DNA of 56,463 nucleotides from an uncultured Clostridia bacterium (lineage in GTDB: Bacteria; Bacillota; Clostridia; Oscillospirales; CAG-272). The notes below the pieces were generated by a model, which was not told where the DNA came from, ran no database searches, and was given only the letters and a program-made list of their open reading frames with translations. Location: contig CALXUY010000087.1 in the NCBI GenBank assembly GCA_944391805.1, forward strand, positions 1-56,463, given 5' to 3'. Shown here one piece after another: positions 8,103 through 18,051 of the stretch; the first letter of the stretch is position 1; each line of letters begins with the position of its first letter. A program made the position numbers and the translations under genes.

Positions 8103-8612
8103 GATGAAAGTTTTGATCAACGTGCGCAGCACGTTTCCCTTTCTGCAAAGCGTTTGAGGCGCCAAACCGCCGGGAATTTGCTAAGCAAAATTCCCCGTGG
8201 TGGAGGGTGCGGAGCCCTCTCTCGCAAGGCGGCAGAGCCGCCGAACAACCGCCGGGGCGGTTGTTTGATGTTCTGCTTCGCAAAAGTTTCCATCCGCAGA
8301 GGGCGAAAAACCCTTTTGGCGGCGAACGCGCGCAGCGATTCGCGGGTTTGGAACAAATCCGTTTCTTCTTAGGCAAACGCTGCGCAGCAGATTTGCGGCG
8401 GAGAACCATTCCGTAAAACCGAATTTCGCGAAGTCTTTCCTTCTTTATTTGCGCCTGCGGCCTCAAAGAACAGGAACAAACGGGCACTTTTGTGCACTTT
8501 TTATTTCCTGTGCCGTTTTTCGACAGTCTGGGGGGCGCACTGCGCCCCCTTTTGCGCTCCGGCGCGTTTCCGCACCGCCAGCCGGCAAAATCAGCACACA
8601 GGAGGAACCGCG

Positions 8613-9515
8613 ATGAAACAGCCCGAACATATCCCCGCGCGGCAGGACTGCCGCGCGCCCTCCGTCCGGACGGCCGGTTCGACGACGTCTCCGGCATCCC
8701 CCAAACCGACAGACTCCTTTCCCGACCCCTCCGCACCGTCATTTCTGACGCCGCAGGAGCGCGCGGCACGCTTCGAACGCATCTGCAATGAGGCGATGCT
8801 GGAACGCCGGAGCAACGGCAGCGCCGGCATCGGCACCCTCGCGGAGAAATGGCAGCACCAGATCGTCAAGCGCTATCTGACCGAGCGGACCGATTGCCAC
8901 GAGCTGCGTCTGCCGGGCGCCCGGTATGTCTCGGACGTGCGCATCGGCCGGTCGGTTTACGAGGTGCAAACCGGCGCCTTTGCTCCGATGCAGAAAAAAA
9001 TCGACTATTATCTGACGCATACGGATTGGTATGTCACCGTTGTGCGTCCGATTGCGCAGAACCGGTGGGTCAGTGTGATTGACCCCGAGACAAAGGAGAT
9101 TTCCCCGCGCAAACGCTCTCCCCGGCATGGTCGGGCCGAGGAGCTGCTGCCCGAGCTGTATTGCCTTTTGCCCCACCTCGGCAACCCACGCCTGCGCTTT
9201 CACCTGCTGATGCTGGAGGTTTATGACTTCCGCCTCTCTGCCGGCAGCTCCCGGCGCAGAACAGGCGAACGCTTCGAGCGTATCCCGCTCTCGCTGCTTG
9301 GGGAGCTCACGTTCACCTCGACCGCTGACTTTGCCCGGCTTCTGCCGCCGGCACTTCCCTCCCCCTTTACCGTGAAGCAATTTTCGGCGCTCACCCGTCT
9401 GCGCGGGCGGGACGCCTATTCGGCCGTCCGCGTACTGGCGGCGCTGGGACTTCTGAGGCCCGCTCCGTCCGTCGGACGGGCAATGGCCTTCACCGTCTCC
9501 ACAACCGTTTTCTGA
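8613..9515 (+). CDS. uncharacterised protein with nuclease-like motif
   Basis: This 300-residue protein starts at an ATG after GGAGG. The first 60 residues are Pro/Ser-rich and probably disordered. The core opens with IGTLAEKWQHQIVKRYL and contains DVRIGRSVYEVQTG around residues 110-123. The D...ExQ spacing next to an early Glu resembles the PD-(D/E)XK nuclease fold. A later segment (SVIDPETKEISPRKRSP) is characteristic of a clostridial hypothetical family I recognise but cannot name functionally. A strong terminator follows at once. The nuclease idea is inference only. Confidence 0.75.
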   Translation: MKQPEHIPARQDCRAPSVRTAGSTTSPASPKPTDSFPDPSAPSFLTPQERAARFERICNEAMLERRSNGSAGIGTLAEKWQHQIVKRYLTERTDCHELRLPGARYVSDVRIGRSVYEVQTGAFAPMQKKIDYYLTHTDWYVTVVRPIAQNRWVSVIDPETKEISPRKRSPRHGRAEELLPELYCLLPHLGNPRLRFHLLMLEVYDFRLSAGSSRRRTGERFERIPLSLLGELTFTSTADFARLLPPALPSPFTVKQFSALTRLRGRDAYSAVRVLAALGLLRPAPSVGRAMAFTVSTTVF

Positions 9516-9557
9516 ACTCCGGCGGGAGCAAATGCTCCTGCCGGAGTTTGATATTTT
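9515..9557 (+). terminator. Rho-independent terminator
   Basis: A 16-bp stem (AACTCCGGCGGGAGCA with TGCTCCTGCCGGAGTT, one mismatch) with a tiny loop is followed by TGATATTTTTTT. It ends the gene at 8613-9515, starting at that gene's last base. Confidence 0.8.
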
Positions 9558-9565
9558 TTTGCGAA

Positions 9566-9588
9566 ACCATGACAGGTTTTGTCATGGT
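9566..9588. promoter_or_regulatory. inverted-repeat operator upstream of the HTH gene
   Basis: Perfect 9-bp arms ACCATGACA and TGTCATGGT are separated by 5 bp. They lie 39 bp before the TTG start, with TATACT at 9596-9601 as a possible -10. Similar TGACA/TGTCA dyads precede clostridial HTH regulators, so autoregulation is likely. Confidence 0.6.
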
Positions 9589-9627
9589 ACCCCCTTATAC
9601 TGGTATCAGAAGGGGGGTGGACAAGCC

Positions 9628-10146
9628 TTGCAAACCGAACAGCGCCGGGAAAAAATGCTGCGGATACTGGCCATGCGCGGGCGCACGACGGCCAGCGAGC
9701 TGGCAGCCGAGCTGGAGGTATCCGAACGGACCATATACAGGGATCTTTCCGTGCTCAGCACCAGCCGCCCGGTCTCCGCCATCTGCGGCCGCTACGGCGG
9801 CATTTACATCACGGATCCACAGGCGCTCAACCACCCGGTTTTGCGGGAGAACGAGCTGGCTCTGCTCAGGCGCATCGCCGACAATGCCGAGCGCGATGCC
9901 GGCTCCCCTGTCTCCCCTGCCGATCTGGAGCAGCTTCGGGAGATGATCCGTTACTATTCAGGCTGCCCCTCCCTACCCAAACAGGACGGGAAAAGCACCG
10001 AGCAGAACAATCTCTCCCCCAAACCCGCTGCCGCCTCCCATGCCGAACCGTCCGCCCCCGCCCCTCAAACCGCACCTCCATCGCCGGAATCTCCCCCCGA
10101 GGCACATCCGGAGAAACAGACAATCCCCCCACAGGCAGAAGCATAA
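9628..10146 (+). CDS. HTH_11-type transcriptional regulator, short
   Basis: It starts at TTG 9628, 7 nt after AGGGGGGTGG; the open frame upstream has no ribosome site and crosses the operator. Residues 1-75 form a winged helix-turn-helix (RTTASELAAELEVSERTIYRDL) ending in RYGGIYI, as in the DeoR/YafY type. A helical segment follows (NELALLRRIADNAERDAG). The last ~65 residues are a Pro/Ala/Ser-rich low-complexity tail. There is no WYL ligand domain. With the dyad just upstream it looks like an autoregulated repressor with unknown targets. Confidence 0.75.
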   Translation: MQTEQRREKMLRILAMRGRTTASELAAELEVSERTIYRDLSVLSTSRPVSAICGRYGGIYITDPQALNHPVLRENELALLRRIADNAERDAGSPVSPADLEQLREMIRYYSGCPSLPKQDGKSTEQNNLSPKPAAASHAEPSAPAPQTAPPSPESPPEAHPEKQTIPPQAEA

Positions 10147-10268
10147 GCCACAGCGCTTTTTTCCGCCGGCGAGGGGGTTGTTTTTGTTTTCCGGCCGCTT
10201 TTTCGGGCAGAAAGCCAAGCCAATTCGCCGCAAAACGAAAAAAATTACAAAAAAATGAGAAAATCCTC

Positions 10269-10297
10269 TTGCAAGGAGCGGGGTTGCATGATATAAT
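10269..10297 (+). promoter_or_regulatory. sigma-A promoter of prfB
   Basis: TTGCAA (10269-10274), a 17-bp spacer and TATAAT (10292-10297) lie 60 bp before the TTG start of prfB. Confidence 0.8.
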
Positions 10298-10356
10298 AAA
10301 TAATGGGAAATAATCTATTGTGGAGAAATGCGCCCGGACGGCGCGGGAGGTAGCGT

Positions 10357-11463
10357 TTGATCGTTGCGTTAGAAGATGCAAAACATAAGCTGATGGGGCT
10401 GCGTGACAGCGTGCGGGAGCTCGGCTCGGCGCTCCGGATTGAGGAGACCAAGGAGAAGCTGAAGGATCTCGAAGCACAGACCACAGCGCCCGATTTCTGG
10501 AACAATGCCGAAAATTCCTCGAAGGTTCTGCAGGTCATCAAGCAGTCGCAGGACAAAGTGGAAGGATATGAACGGCTTTGCGCCAGACTGGAAGACGCCA
10601 TTGCGCTGGCCGAGATGGCGATTGAAGAGAACGACGAGAGCAGCGTGGAGGAGGTACAGTCCGAGCTGGCGGCCATTACCGCCGAGGAGGAGCACCGCCG
10701 GATTGAGGTTCTGCTCTCGGGGGAATACGACAAAAGCAACGCCATTGTCTCCTTTCACCCCGGAGCCGGCGGCACCGAGGCGCAGGACTGGGCGCAGATG
10801 CTCTATCGCATGATTACGCGCTGGGCCGAAAAAAGCGGCTTCCAGGTCAAGCTGACCGACTGGCTGGAGGGGGACGGCGCCGGCATCAAGAGCGCCACCA
10901 TCATGGTCATCGGCACCAACGCCTACGGCTATCTCAAAAGCGAAAACGGCGTGCACCGGCTGGTACGGGTCTCCCCGTTCGACGCGAACGGCCGCCGGCA
11001 GACCTCTTTTGCCTCGATTGAGGTGATGCCCGAATTTGAGGATGTGGATAAGGTGGTGCTGCGGGACGAGGATCTGGAAATCACCGCGCACCGCTCCAGC
11101 GGTGCCGGCGGGCAGCACATCAACAAAACCGACTCGGCCATCCGCATTGTACACAAGCCGACCGGCATTGTGGTGGGCTGCCAGACCGAGCGCTCGCAGC
11201 TGCAGAACAAGGAAACCGCGCTTCACATGCTCAAGGCCAAGCTGATGGAGATCAAGCTGCAGGAGCGGCTGGACACCATCGAGGACATTCAGGGCAACAA
11301 GGCCAACATCGAATGGGGGTCGCAGATCCGCTCCTACGTATTCATGCCCTATACGCTGGTCAAGGACACCCGCACCGGTTATGAAACCGGAAATATACAG
11401 GCGGTGATGGACGGGGATCTGGACGGCTTTATCAACGCCTATCTCAAGATGACCGCAAAATAA
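10357..11463 (+). CDS. prfB: peptide chain release factor 2
   Basis: This 368-residue class I release factor recognises UGA/UAA and triggers peptide release. The tripeptide anticodon SPF is visible (VRVSPFDANGRRQTSF), as is the catalytic GGQ loop (SSGAGGQHINKTDSA). The start is TTG at 10357 after GGGAGG. The reading frame is continuous: no in-frame TGA or slippery CTTTGAC-like site occurs around codon 25, where most bacterial prfB genes have a programmed +1 frameshift. Autoregulation by frameshifting is therefore absent. A solo promoter precedes it. Confidence 0.97.
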   Translation: MIVALEDAKHKLMGLRDSVRELGSALRIEETKEKLKDLEAQTTAPDFWNNAENSSKVLQVIKQSQDKVEGYERLCARLEDAIALAEMAIEENDESSVEEVQSELAAITAEEEHRRIEVLLSGEYDKSNAIVSFHPGAGGTEAQDWAQMLYRMITRWAEKSGFQVKLTDWLEGDGAGIKSATIMVIGTNAYGYLKSENGVHRLVRVSPFDANGRRQTSFASIEVMPEFEDVDKVVLRDEDLEITAHRSSGAGGQHINKTDSAIRIVHKPTGIVVGCQTERSQLQNKETALHMLKAKLMEIKLQERLDTIEDIQGNKANIEWGSQIRSYVFMPYTLVKDTRTGYETGNIQAVMDGDLDGFINAYLKMTAK

Positions 11464-11576
11464 TGCGGGAAAACGCCGGCAAGCGCCCGGCGCCCCGCGC
11501 ATGCCGCCGAACCGGCAGGCTGCTGCACCTCATTTGTATCTCATTTCCGGATTTCCCGGAGGAAAGGAAATAAAAA

Positions 11577-11954
11577 ATGAAAAAACTGGAACTGGACAGC
11601 AAAAAGATTTTTGTGTTGGCAGGCGCCGCCGTGGCGGTGGGATCTCTGATTGCCATTGTGGACTATGCCGACAGAAAACGGAAGGACAGAGTGGCTCATG
11701 CCGGTGAGCTGATTGCGGGAATTGCCGGAATTCTGGTAGGCGCGGCGCTTGCAGCCGAGCCGAAGCGCCGCGAAAACCGTGACCGTGTGCTGGTGGACGA
11801 TATGTTCAACGACGAGGATGTGGCGCTGGCGCACGAGCAGATCCGTGAAACCCTGAACCGGGAAGACGACGGGACCGACTGCGTCCCTCCGCCCGCCGAC
11901 CATCTGCGGACCATTGAAGTGGACAACGAGACCTCTATTGAGGATTTTATCTGA
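11577..11954 (+). CDS. small membrane-anchored hypothetical protein
   Basis: This 125-residue protein starts at an ATG after GGAGGAAAGG. It has two short hydrophobic segments (FVLAGAAVAVGSLIAIVDYA and ELIAGIAGILVGAALAA) joined by a charged KRK linker, a hairpin membrane topology. A long acidic C-terminal tail follows. I recognise no family. It lies 113 bp after prfB without a terminator that I can call with confidence, so co-transcription is possible. Confidence 0.7.
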   Translation: MKKLELDSKKIFVLAGAAVAVGSLIAIVDYADRKRKDRVAHAGELIAGIAGILVGAALAAEPKRRENRDRVLVDDMFNDEDVALAHEQIRETLNREDDGTDCVPPPADHLRTIEVDNETSIEDFI

Positions 11955-12073
11955 ATGTGAAGCAGCTTCTGCCTGCCTCCGATCTGACCTTTGGACCAGA
12001 CTGAGCCTGCGCAACGCCCGGGCAAAGCTGCCCGAGGGGAACAAATCCAACTCTGTCCCTGCGCAAGCGGGGC

Positions 12074-12098
12074 ACGGGGGCGTGGCAAACGCCCCCGC
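12074..12098. repeat. left 25-bp flanking repeat of element A3
   Basis: A GC-rich hairpin (ACGGGGGCGTGGC...CCCCCGC) is repeated exactly at 12336-12360 on the other side of A3. Confidence 0.85.
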
Positions 12099-12099
12099 G

Positions 12100-12334
12100 A
12101 GGTTGTAGACAAAAGGCACATCAAATCAAAATTGTACAAAAGCGTTTATCCGCTTTTTCTTTGAGCGTGTAGGCGCAAAGAAAAAGCTCACAAAAAGAAA
12201 CGCCAAATAGGAAGATTTCGCCGCCTGCGGGCGGCGACCAACGCCCCACGGCGTTGGATCCGTGCCGCCTTTTGAAAAAGGCGGGCCAAAACTTTAGCCA
12301 AACTGACGAAAGCCGTTGCTTTGGTCTACAGTCT
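12100..12334. repeat. family A element, copy A3 (opposite orientation)
   Basis: The ends AGGTTGTAGACAAAAGGC and GCTTTGGTCTACAGTCT form terminal inverted repeats. The order of internal blocks is reversed relative to A1 and A4: TTTGGTCTACAGTC is on the right. The 25-bp hairpin sequence flanks it on both sides as a perfect direct repeat. No coding capacity. Confidence 0.75.
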
Positions 12335-12335
12335 G

Positions 12336-12360
12336 ACGGGGGCGTGGCAAACGCCCCCGC
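12336..12360. repeat. right 25-bp flanking repeat of element A3
   Basis: An exact copy of 12074-12098, 1 bp beyond the right end of A3. It sits just upstream of the radical SAM gene. Confidence 0.85.
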
Positions 12361-12385
12361 ATTTGTGTGATTGGGAGTGAGAATC

Positions 12386-13696
12386 ATGGTGACCATTCAA
12401 TCGGTGACGCCCGGCAGCATGGCCGCCCGCGCGGGGATCCGGGGCGGCGACCTGCTCTGCTCGGCCAACGGGCACGACATCCGGGATGTGCTGGACTACC
12501 GCTTTTACCTCACCGACCGCTCGGTGCGGCTGGAGCTGGAGCGGGCAGGAAAACGCTATGCCGTCACGCTCAACAAAGGGGAATACGACGACATCGGCCT
12601 GGAGTTTGCCACCCCGCTGATGGACAAAAAGCACTCCTGCGCCAACGCCTGTGTGTTCTGCTTTGTCGACCAGATGCCGCCCGGAATGCGTCAAACGCTC
12701 TATTTCAAGGATGACGACGACCGCCTCTCCTTTCTGCACGGCAACTACGTAACGCTGACCAATCTGCATGACCGTGACATCGACCGTCTGATCGCCATGC
12801 ACCTCTCCCCCATCAATGTGTCGGTGCACACCACCAACCCGGAGCTGCGGGTGAGGATGATGAAGAACAGGCGCGCGGGCGAGGTGCTCTCCTATCTGCC
12901 GCGTCTGGCCAAGGCCGGCATTGCGCTCTGCACACAGATCGTGCTCTGCCGGGGGTTGAACGACGGGGAGGAGCTGGACCGCACCATGCGCGATCTCTGC
13001 GCCCTGCACCCGGCACTGCGCTCCTGCGCGGTGGTTCCGGCCGGACTGACGCGGTTCCGGGACAAGCTCTATCCGCTCGAGCTGTTCACTCCCGCGGAGT
13101 GCGCCGAGGTGATCGCACAGGTCAACCGCTTCGGCGATGACTGTCTGCGCAAGCTCGGCACCCGGCTGTTTTACTGTGCCGACGAGCTGTATGTGCGCGC
13201 CGGGCTCCCGGTCCCGCCGGAGGATTATTATGAGGACTTTTCCCAGATTGAAAACGGCGTCGGTATGCTTGCCTCCCAGCAGTCGGAATTTGACTTTGCG
13301 CTGGATGATCTGGATGGGTTTCTCCAGGACTTCCGACCGCCCCGCACAGTGACCGTTGCAACCGGAGCCGCCGCGTATGCCCATATCTGCGGGCTGGCCC
13401 GCCGGCTCAAGGCGCGGGTACCGGGGCTGACCATCCGGGTGCGGCGCATCGTCAACCGCTTTTTCGGGGAAAGCGTGACCGTGGCCGGGCTGCTGACCGG
13501 CAAAGACGTCTCCGAGCAACTGGCCGGGGAGGAGCTGGGAGACGAGCTGCTCTTTCCCGCCGCCATGCTGCGCGCCGAGGGGGATGTTTTTCTCGACGAA
13601 ATGACCCCCGCCCGGCTCTCGGAGCTGCTCGGCGTGCCGGTGCGTGCCTCGGGAAACGACGGCGAAGCGCTGCTGCGCGCGTTTTTGGGCGTGTAG
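12386..13696 (+). CDS. DUF512 radical SAM protein with N-terminal PDZ domain
   Basis: This 436-residue protein has a PDZ-like domain (residues 1-65, VTPGSMAARAGIRGGD), a radical SAM cluster motif (CANACVFCFVDQMP, CX3CX2C, near residue 88) and a C-terminal DUF512 domain. The three-part layout is the standard clostridial DUF512 family. It is often found next to der, as here (der begins about 700 bp downstream). The reaction is not known. The ATG at 12386 was taken because GGGAGTGAG lies just upstream; a TTG at 12371 is the alternative. Confidence 0.92.
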   Translation: MVTIQSVTPGSMAARAGIRGGDLLCSANGHDIRDVLDYRFYLTDRSVRLELERAGKRYAVTLNKGEYDDIGLEFATPLMDKKHSCANACVFCFVDQMPPGMRQTLYFKDDDDRLSFLHGNYVTLTNLHDRDIDRLIAMHLSPINVSVHTTNPELRVRMMKNRRAGEVLSYLPRLAKAGIALCTQIVLCRGLNDGEELDRTMRDLCALHPALRSCAVVPAGLTRFRDKLYPLELFTPAECAEVIAQVNRFGDDCLRKLGTRLFYCADELYVRAGLPVPPEDYYEDFSQIENGVGMLASQQSEFDFALDDLDGFLQDFRPPRTVTVATGAAAYAHICGLARRLKARVPGLTIRVRRIVNRFFGESVTVAGLLTGKDVSEQLAGEELGDELLFPAAMLRAEGDVFLDEMTPARLSELLGVPVRASGNDGEALLRAFLGV

Positions 13697-13730
13697 CTGT
13701 AGACACCCTTGAGGCGCTGACGCAAACGAT

Positions 13731-13890
13731 AAAGACCTTGAGGCTCCGCCTCAAACTCCGCTGAAGAAACTTTTTGCAAAAAGTTTCTTCAGAATCTTCA
13801 AAAACTGCAATAAAAGGGTATGGAATACAGGAATGAAGTCCGCGTGCAGGCCGGGCCCCTTCGCATGCTTCGGCACCGACTAAAATCCTG
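13731..13890. repeat. family B dispersed hairpin repeat, copy B2
   Basis: ACCTTGAGGCTCCGCCTCAA leads to a CTGAAGAAACTTTTTG/CAAAAAGTTTCTTCAG hairpin and the AATCTTCAAAAACTGCAATAAAAGGG tail. It aligns with B1 over ~160 bp, as far as GGCACCGACTAAAAT. Confidence 0.75.
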
Positions 13891-13930
13891 CTGAATATGA
13901 CTGTACCCAATCCGTTCAAATGAACGGAAC

Positions 13931-14293
13931 AGACTGTAGACCAAAGCAACGGCTTTCGTTACTTTGTTGAAAGTTTTGATCAAACTTTTTCAAAAGTTTG
14001 CGAGGTCAAGGGCGAGTAGGCCTTTGGTCGCAAGGCACCAGAGGTGCCGGAAATTTTGCTTCGCAAAAGTTTCCCTCCGCAGAGGGCGAAATTCCCCTTT
14101 TGGCGGCGAACTCGCGAAGCGATTCGCGGATTTGGAACAAATCCTTTTCTTCTTGGGCAAATTCTGCGAAGCAGATTTGCGGCGAAGCCATGCGGAGCCT
14201 CTGCTTCTTTCTTTGCGCCTGCGGCCTCAAAGAAAAGTAACAAACGAGCGCTTTTATGCAATTTTAATTTGATGTGCCTTTCGTCTACAGTCT
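13931..14293. repeat. family A element, copy A4
   Basis: This 363-bp element has ends AGACTGTAGACCAAAGC and CTTTCGTCTACAGTCT. It is flanked by a perfect 19-bp direct repeat (ATCCGTTCAAATGAACGGA at 13910-13928 and 14295-14313) that is itself a hairpin with 8-bp arms. It is the longest uninterrupted copy and shares its middle blocks with A2. No gene is seen in 13700-14400. Confidence 0.8.
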
Positions 14294-14410
14294 CATCCGT
14301 TCAAATGAACGGAATTGCCATCGGGAAGCGTTTGAAGGGAGGCGGGGAAATTTTTTTCATAAAGCTCCCCCGCAAAGCCTCTCTAATTTCAGGTGAAGGA
14401 TGTGATAGGA

Positions 14411-15739
14411 ATGTCAAAACCCGTCATTGCCATCGTCGGGCGGCCGAACGTCGGCAAAAGCACGCTGTTCAACAAGCTCATCGGAGAGCGCCGCTCCATC
14501 GTTGAGGATACCCCCGGTGTTACCCGCGACCGCATCTATGGAGAAACCGAGTGGCGCGGCCGCAGGCTGATTCTGATTGACACCGGCGGCATTGAGCCGA
14601 AAACCGACGACGTCATACTCTCCCAGATGAAGCTGCAGGCGCAGATCGCCGTGGAGACCGCCGACGTCATCGTCTTTCTCTGCGACGTGCGCACGGGGCT
14701 GACCGCCAGTGACCGCGAGATTGCGGTTATGCTCAAAAAGAGCGGCAAGCCTGTGGTCCCCTGCATCACCAAATGCGACAGCGTCGGCGCCCCCCCGATG
14801 GAGTTTTACGAGTTCTACGAGCTGGGCTTTGACCGGGAGCTGATTCCGGTATCCGGCATTCACGGCTCGGGTACAGGCGACCTTCTGGACGCCTGCATCG
14901 ATGCGCTGAAGGACTGGCAGGAAGCCGACGAGGAGGACGACAGCATCAAGGTTGCCGTAATCGGCAAGCCGAATGCCGGCAAATCCTCGCTCATCAACCG
15001 GATGGTAGGGGAAAACCGTCTGATCGTATCCGACATCGCCGGCACCACGCGCGACGCGGTGGACACCACCCTGCGCAACGAGTTTGGCAATTACACCCTG
15101 ATCGACACGGCCGGCATCCGGCGGCAATCCAAAATCGGGGACAAAATCGAGCACTACAGCGTGCTGCGCGCACATATGGCAGTCGAGCGTGCCGACGTCT
15201 GCCTGCTGATGATCGACGCACAGGCCGGCGTCACCGAGCAGGACGAAAAAATTGCGGGCATTGCGCATGAGGCCGGCAAGGCCACTGTGATTGTGGTGAA
15301 CAAGTGGGATCTGATCGAAAAGGACAACCGCACGGTATCCGAATTCAACAACCGCATCCGCACCGCGCTGGCCTACATGCCCTATGCGCCGATTCTCTAT
15401 GTCTCGGCGAAAACCGGGCAGCGCGTGTCGGTGCTCTATGAAAAAATCAACGAGGTGTTCGCGCAGGCCACCCGGCGCGTCACCACCGGTATGCTCAACG
15501 ATGTGCTGGGTGACGCAATGATCCGCGTGCAGCCCCCATCGGACAAGGGCCGCCGGCTCAAAATCTATTACATGACGCAGATTTCGGTCGCGCCCCCGTC
15601 TTTTGTCATCTTCTGCAACCGTGTGGAGCTGTTTCACTTCTCCTATCAGCGCTTTATTGAAAACTGCCTGCGCGAGACCTTCGGCTTTGAGGGCACGCCG
15701 ATCAGGCTGATCATCCGCATGAAGGGGGAGGAGACATGA
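14411..15739 (+). CDS. der: ribosome biogenesis GTPase Der (EngA)
   Basis: This 442-residue protein has two tandem GTPase domains and a C-terminal KH-like domain, the hallmark of Der, which acts in 50S subunit maturation. The first P-loop is GRPNVGKST (residues 10-18) with DTGG; the second is GKPNAGKSS (residues 185-193) with DTAG. G4 is NKWD in the second domain but TKCD in the first, a mild departure. The ATG at 14411 follows AAGGATG. Its last four bases overlap the next gene. Confidence 0.97.
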   Translation: MSKPVIAIVGRPNVGKSTLFNKLIGERRSIVEDTPGVTRDRIYGETEWRGRRLILIDTGGIEPKTDDVILSQMKLQAQIAVETADVIVFLCDVRTGLTASDREIAVMLKKSGKPVVPCITKCDSVGAPPMEFYEFYELGFDRELIPVSGIHGSGTGDLLDACIDALKDWQEADEEDDSIKVAVIGKPNAGKSSLINRMVGENRLIVSDIAGTTRDAVDTTLRNEFGNYTLIDTAGIRRQSKIGDKIEHYSVLRAHMAVERADVCLLMIDAQAGVTEQDEKIAGIAHEAGKATVIVVNKWDLIEKDNRTVSEFNNRIRTALAYMPYAPILYVSAKTGQRVSVLYEKINEVFAQATRRVTTGMLNDVLGDAMIRVQPPSDKGRRLKIYYMTQISVAPPSFVIFCNRVELFHFSYQRFIENCLRETFGFEGTPIRLIIRMKGEET

Positions 15740-16428
15740 GCGCGCTGCGAGGCGTTCTGTTCGACTTCAACGGCACACTGTTTTTCGACAGTGAGATGCA
15801 TCTGGCCGCCTTTCGGGAGATGTTCCGCAGAGCGGGAAAGCCGGCGCTCTCGGATGAAGATATGATTCACCGGATGTTCGGCCGGAGCAACGAGCGCATC
15901 TGCCGCGAGCAATTCATCCCCGATGCGGGGCCGGCAGAGGTCGCGGCCTTCACCGAGGAAAAGGAGGCGCTCTACCAGTCCTTCTGTCTGCAAATGCCGG
16001 AGCGGATGCACCTTGTGGAGGGCGCGCCCGCCATGCTGGATTACCTGAAGGAGGCCGGCGTACCCTTTTGCCTTGCCACCGGCTCGGGGCTGGAGAACAT
16101 CGTGTTTTACCGGGAGCATCTGGGGCTGGGCCGCTGGTTCTCGCCCGACCGCATCGTCTATTTTGACGGCAGCTTTCCCGGCAAGCCGGCTCCCGACATC
16201 TACCGGATTGCGGCTGCGCGGCTGGGGCTGGAGCCTGCCGACTGTATGGTGTTGGAAGACGGAACCAGCGGCCTGCGGGCCGCCGCGGCTGCGGGCGCCG
16301 GTGCACTGGCGGCACTGTGGGAGGCACGCTTCCCCTCCCCGCTCACGGACGGAATGCGGGTTGACCGCGAGCTGCACGATCTGCGGGATTGGCAGGCTCT
16401 GCTGGCCGGCTTCGGTCTGCTTCGCTGA
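15736..16428 (+). CDS. HAD-superfamily hydrolase with DFNGT motif
   Basis: This 230-residue protein is of the beta-phosphoglucomutase type, with an alpha-helical cap (residues ~17-90). Motif I reads FDFNGTLFF: the nucleophile Asp is kept, but the second Asp (the usual general acid) is Asn. Motif II is LATGSG, the motif III Lys is in PGKPAPD, and motif IV is VLEDGTSG. The start overlaps der by four bases (ATGA), so the two are coupled. The altered motif may reduce phosphatase activity; the substrate is unknown. Confidence 0.85.
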   Translation: MSALRGVLFDFNGTLFFDSEMHLAAFREMFRRAGKPALSDEDMIHRMFGRSNERICREQFIPDAGPAEVAAFTEEKEALYQSFCLQMPERMHLVEGAPAMLDYLKEAGVPFCLATGSGLENIVFYREHLGLGRWFSPDRIVYFDGSFPGKPAPDIYRIAAARLGLEPADCMVLEDGTSGLRAAAAAGAGALAALWEARFPSPLTDGMRVDRELHDLRDWQALLAGFGLLR

Positions 16429-16429
16429 A

Positions 16430-17964
<1,535 letters not shown>

Positions 17965-18051
17965 GGGGTTCGGCTCACCATCGCAGCACCCTCGATCCGT
18001 ATCGGGAGATACGCCCAGTCACCTACTAACAAAAATGAAGGAAGCACGAAA

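Larger units (their letters stand above)
7784..8529. repeat. family A element, copy A2 with nested insertion
   Basis: The left end AGACTGTAGACCAAAGC and right end ...TTCGACAGTCT bound about 460 bp of family A sequence, interrupted by a second element (7817-8102). Internal blocks match copy A4 closely, including the GGCGGCGAACGCGC and ATTCGCGGGTTTGGAACAAATCC segments. It is flanked by related palindromic sequences: GGAGGCGCAATGTGCCCC at 7763-7780 and GGGGGCGCACTGCGCCCC at 8530 onward. This fills the gap 7669-8612; no gene is seen there. Confidence 0.75.

Noticed and set aside
8600..8620. T-box-like GGAACCGCG sequence before the gene at 8613
   Set aside because: Only the ribosome site (GGAGG) with adjacent ACCGCG is present; no specifier stem, no T-box bulge sequence and no terminator/antiterminator pair were found.
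10400..10480. Programmed +1 frameshift site in prfB
   Set aside because: I looked for an in-frame TGA or CTTTGAC-like site near codon 25; the frame is continuous.
10369..11502. A 377-codon minus-strand frame opposite prfB
   Set aside because: It is the antisense shadow of a highly conserved gene, with no ribosome site or recognisable protein features.
1978..14293. Insertion sequences with transposase
   Set aside because: The repeated elements have terminal inverted repeats but no ORF resembling a transposase; they were called MITE-like instead.
14414..15637. A 407-codon minus-strand frame opposite der
   Set aside because: It is the antisense shadow of der, without supporting signals.
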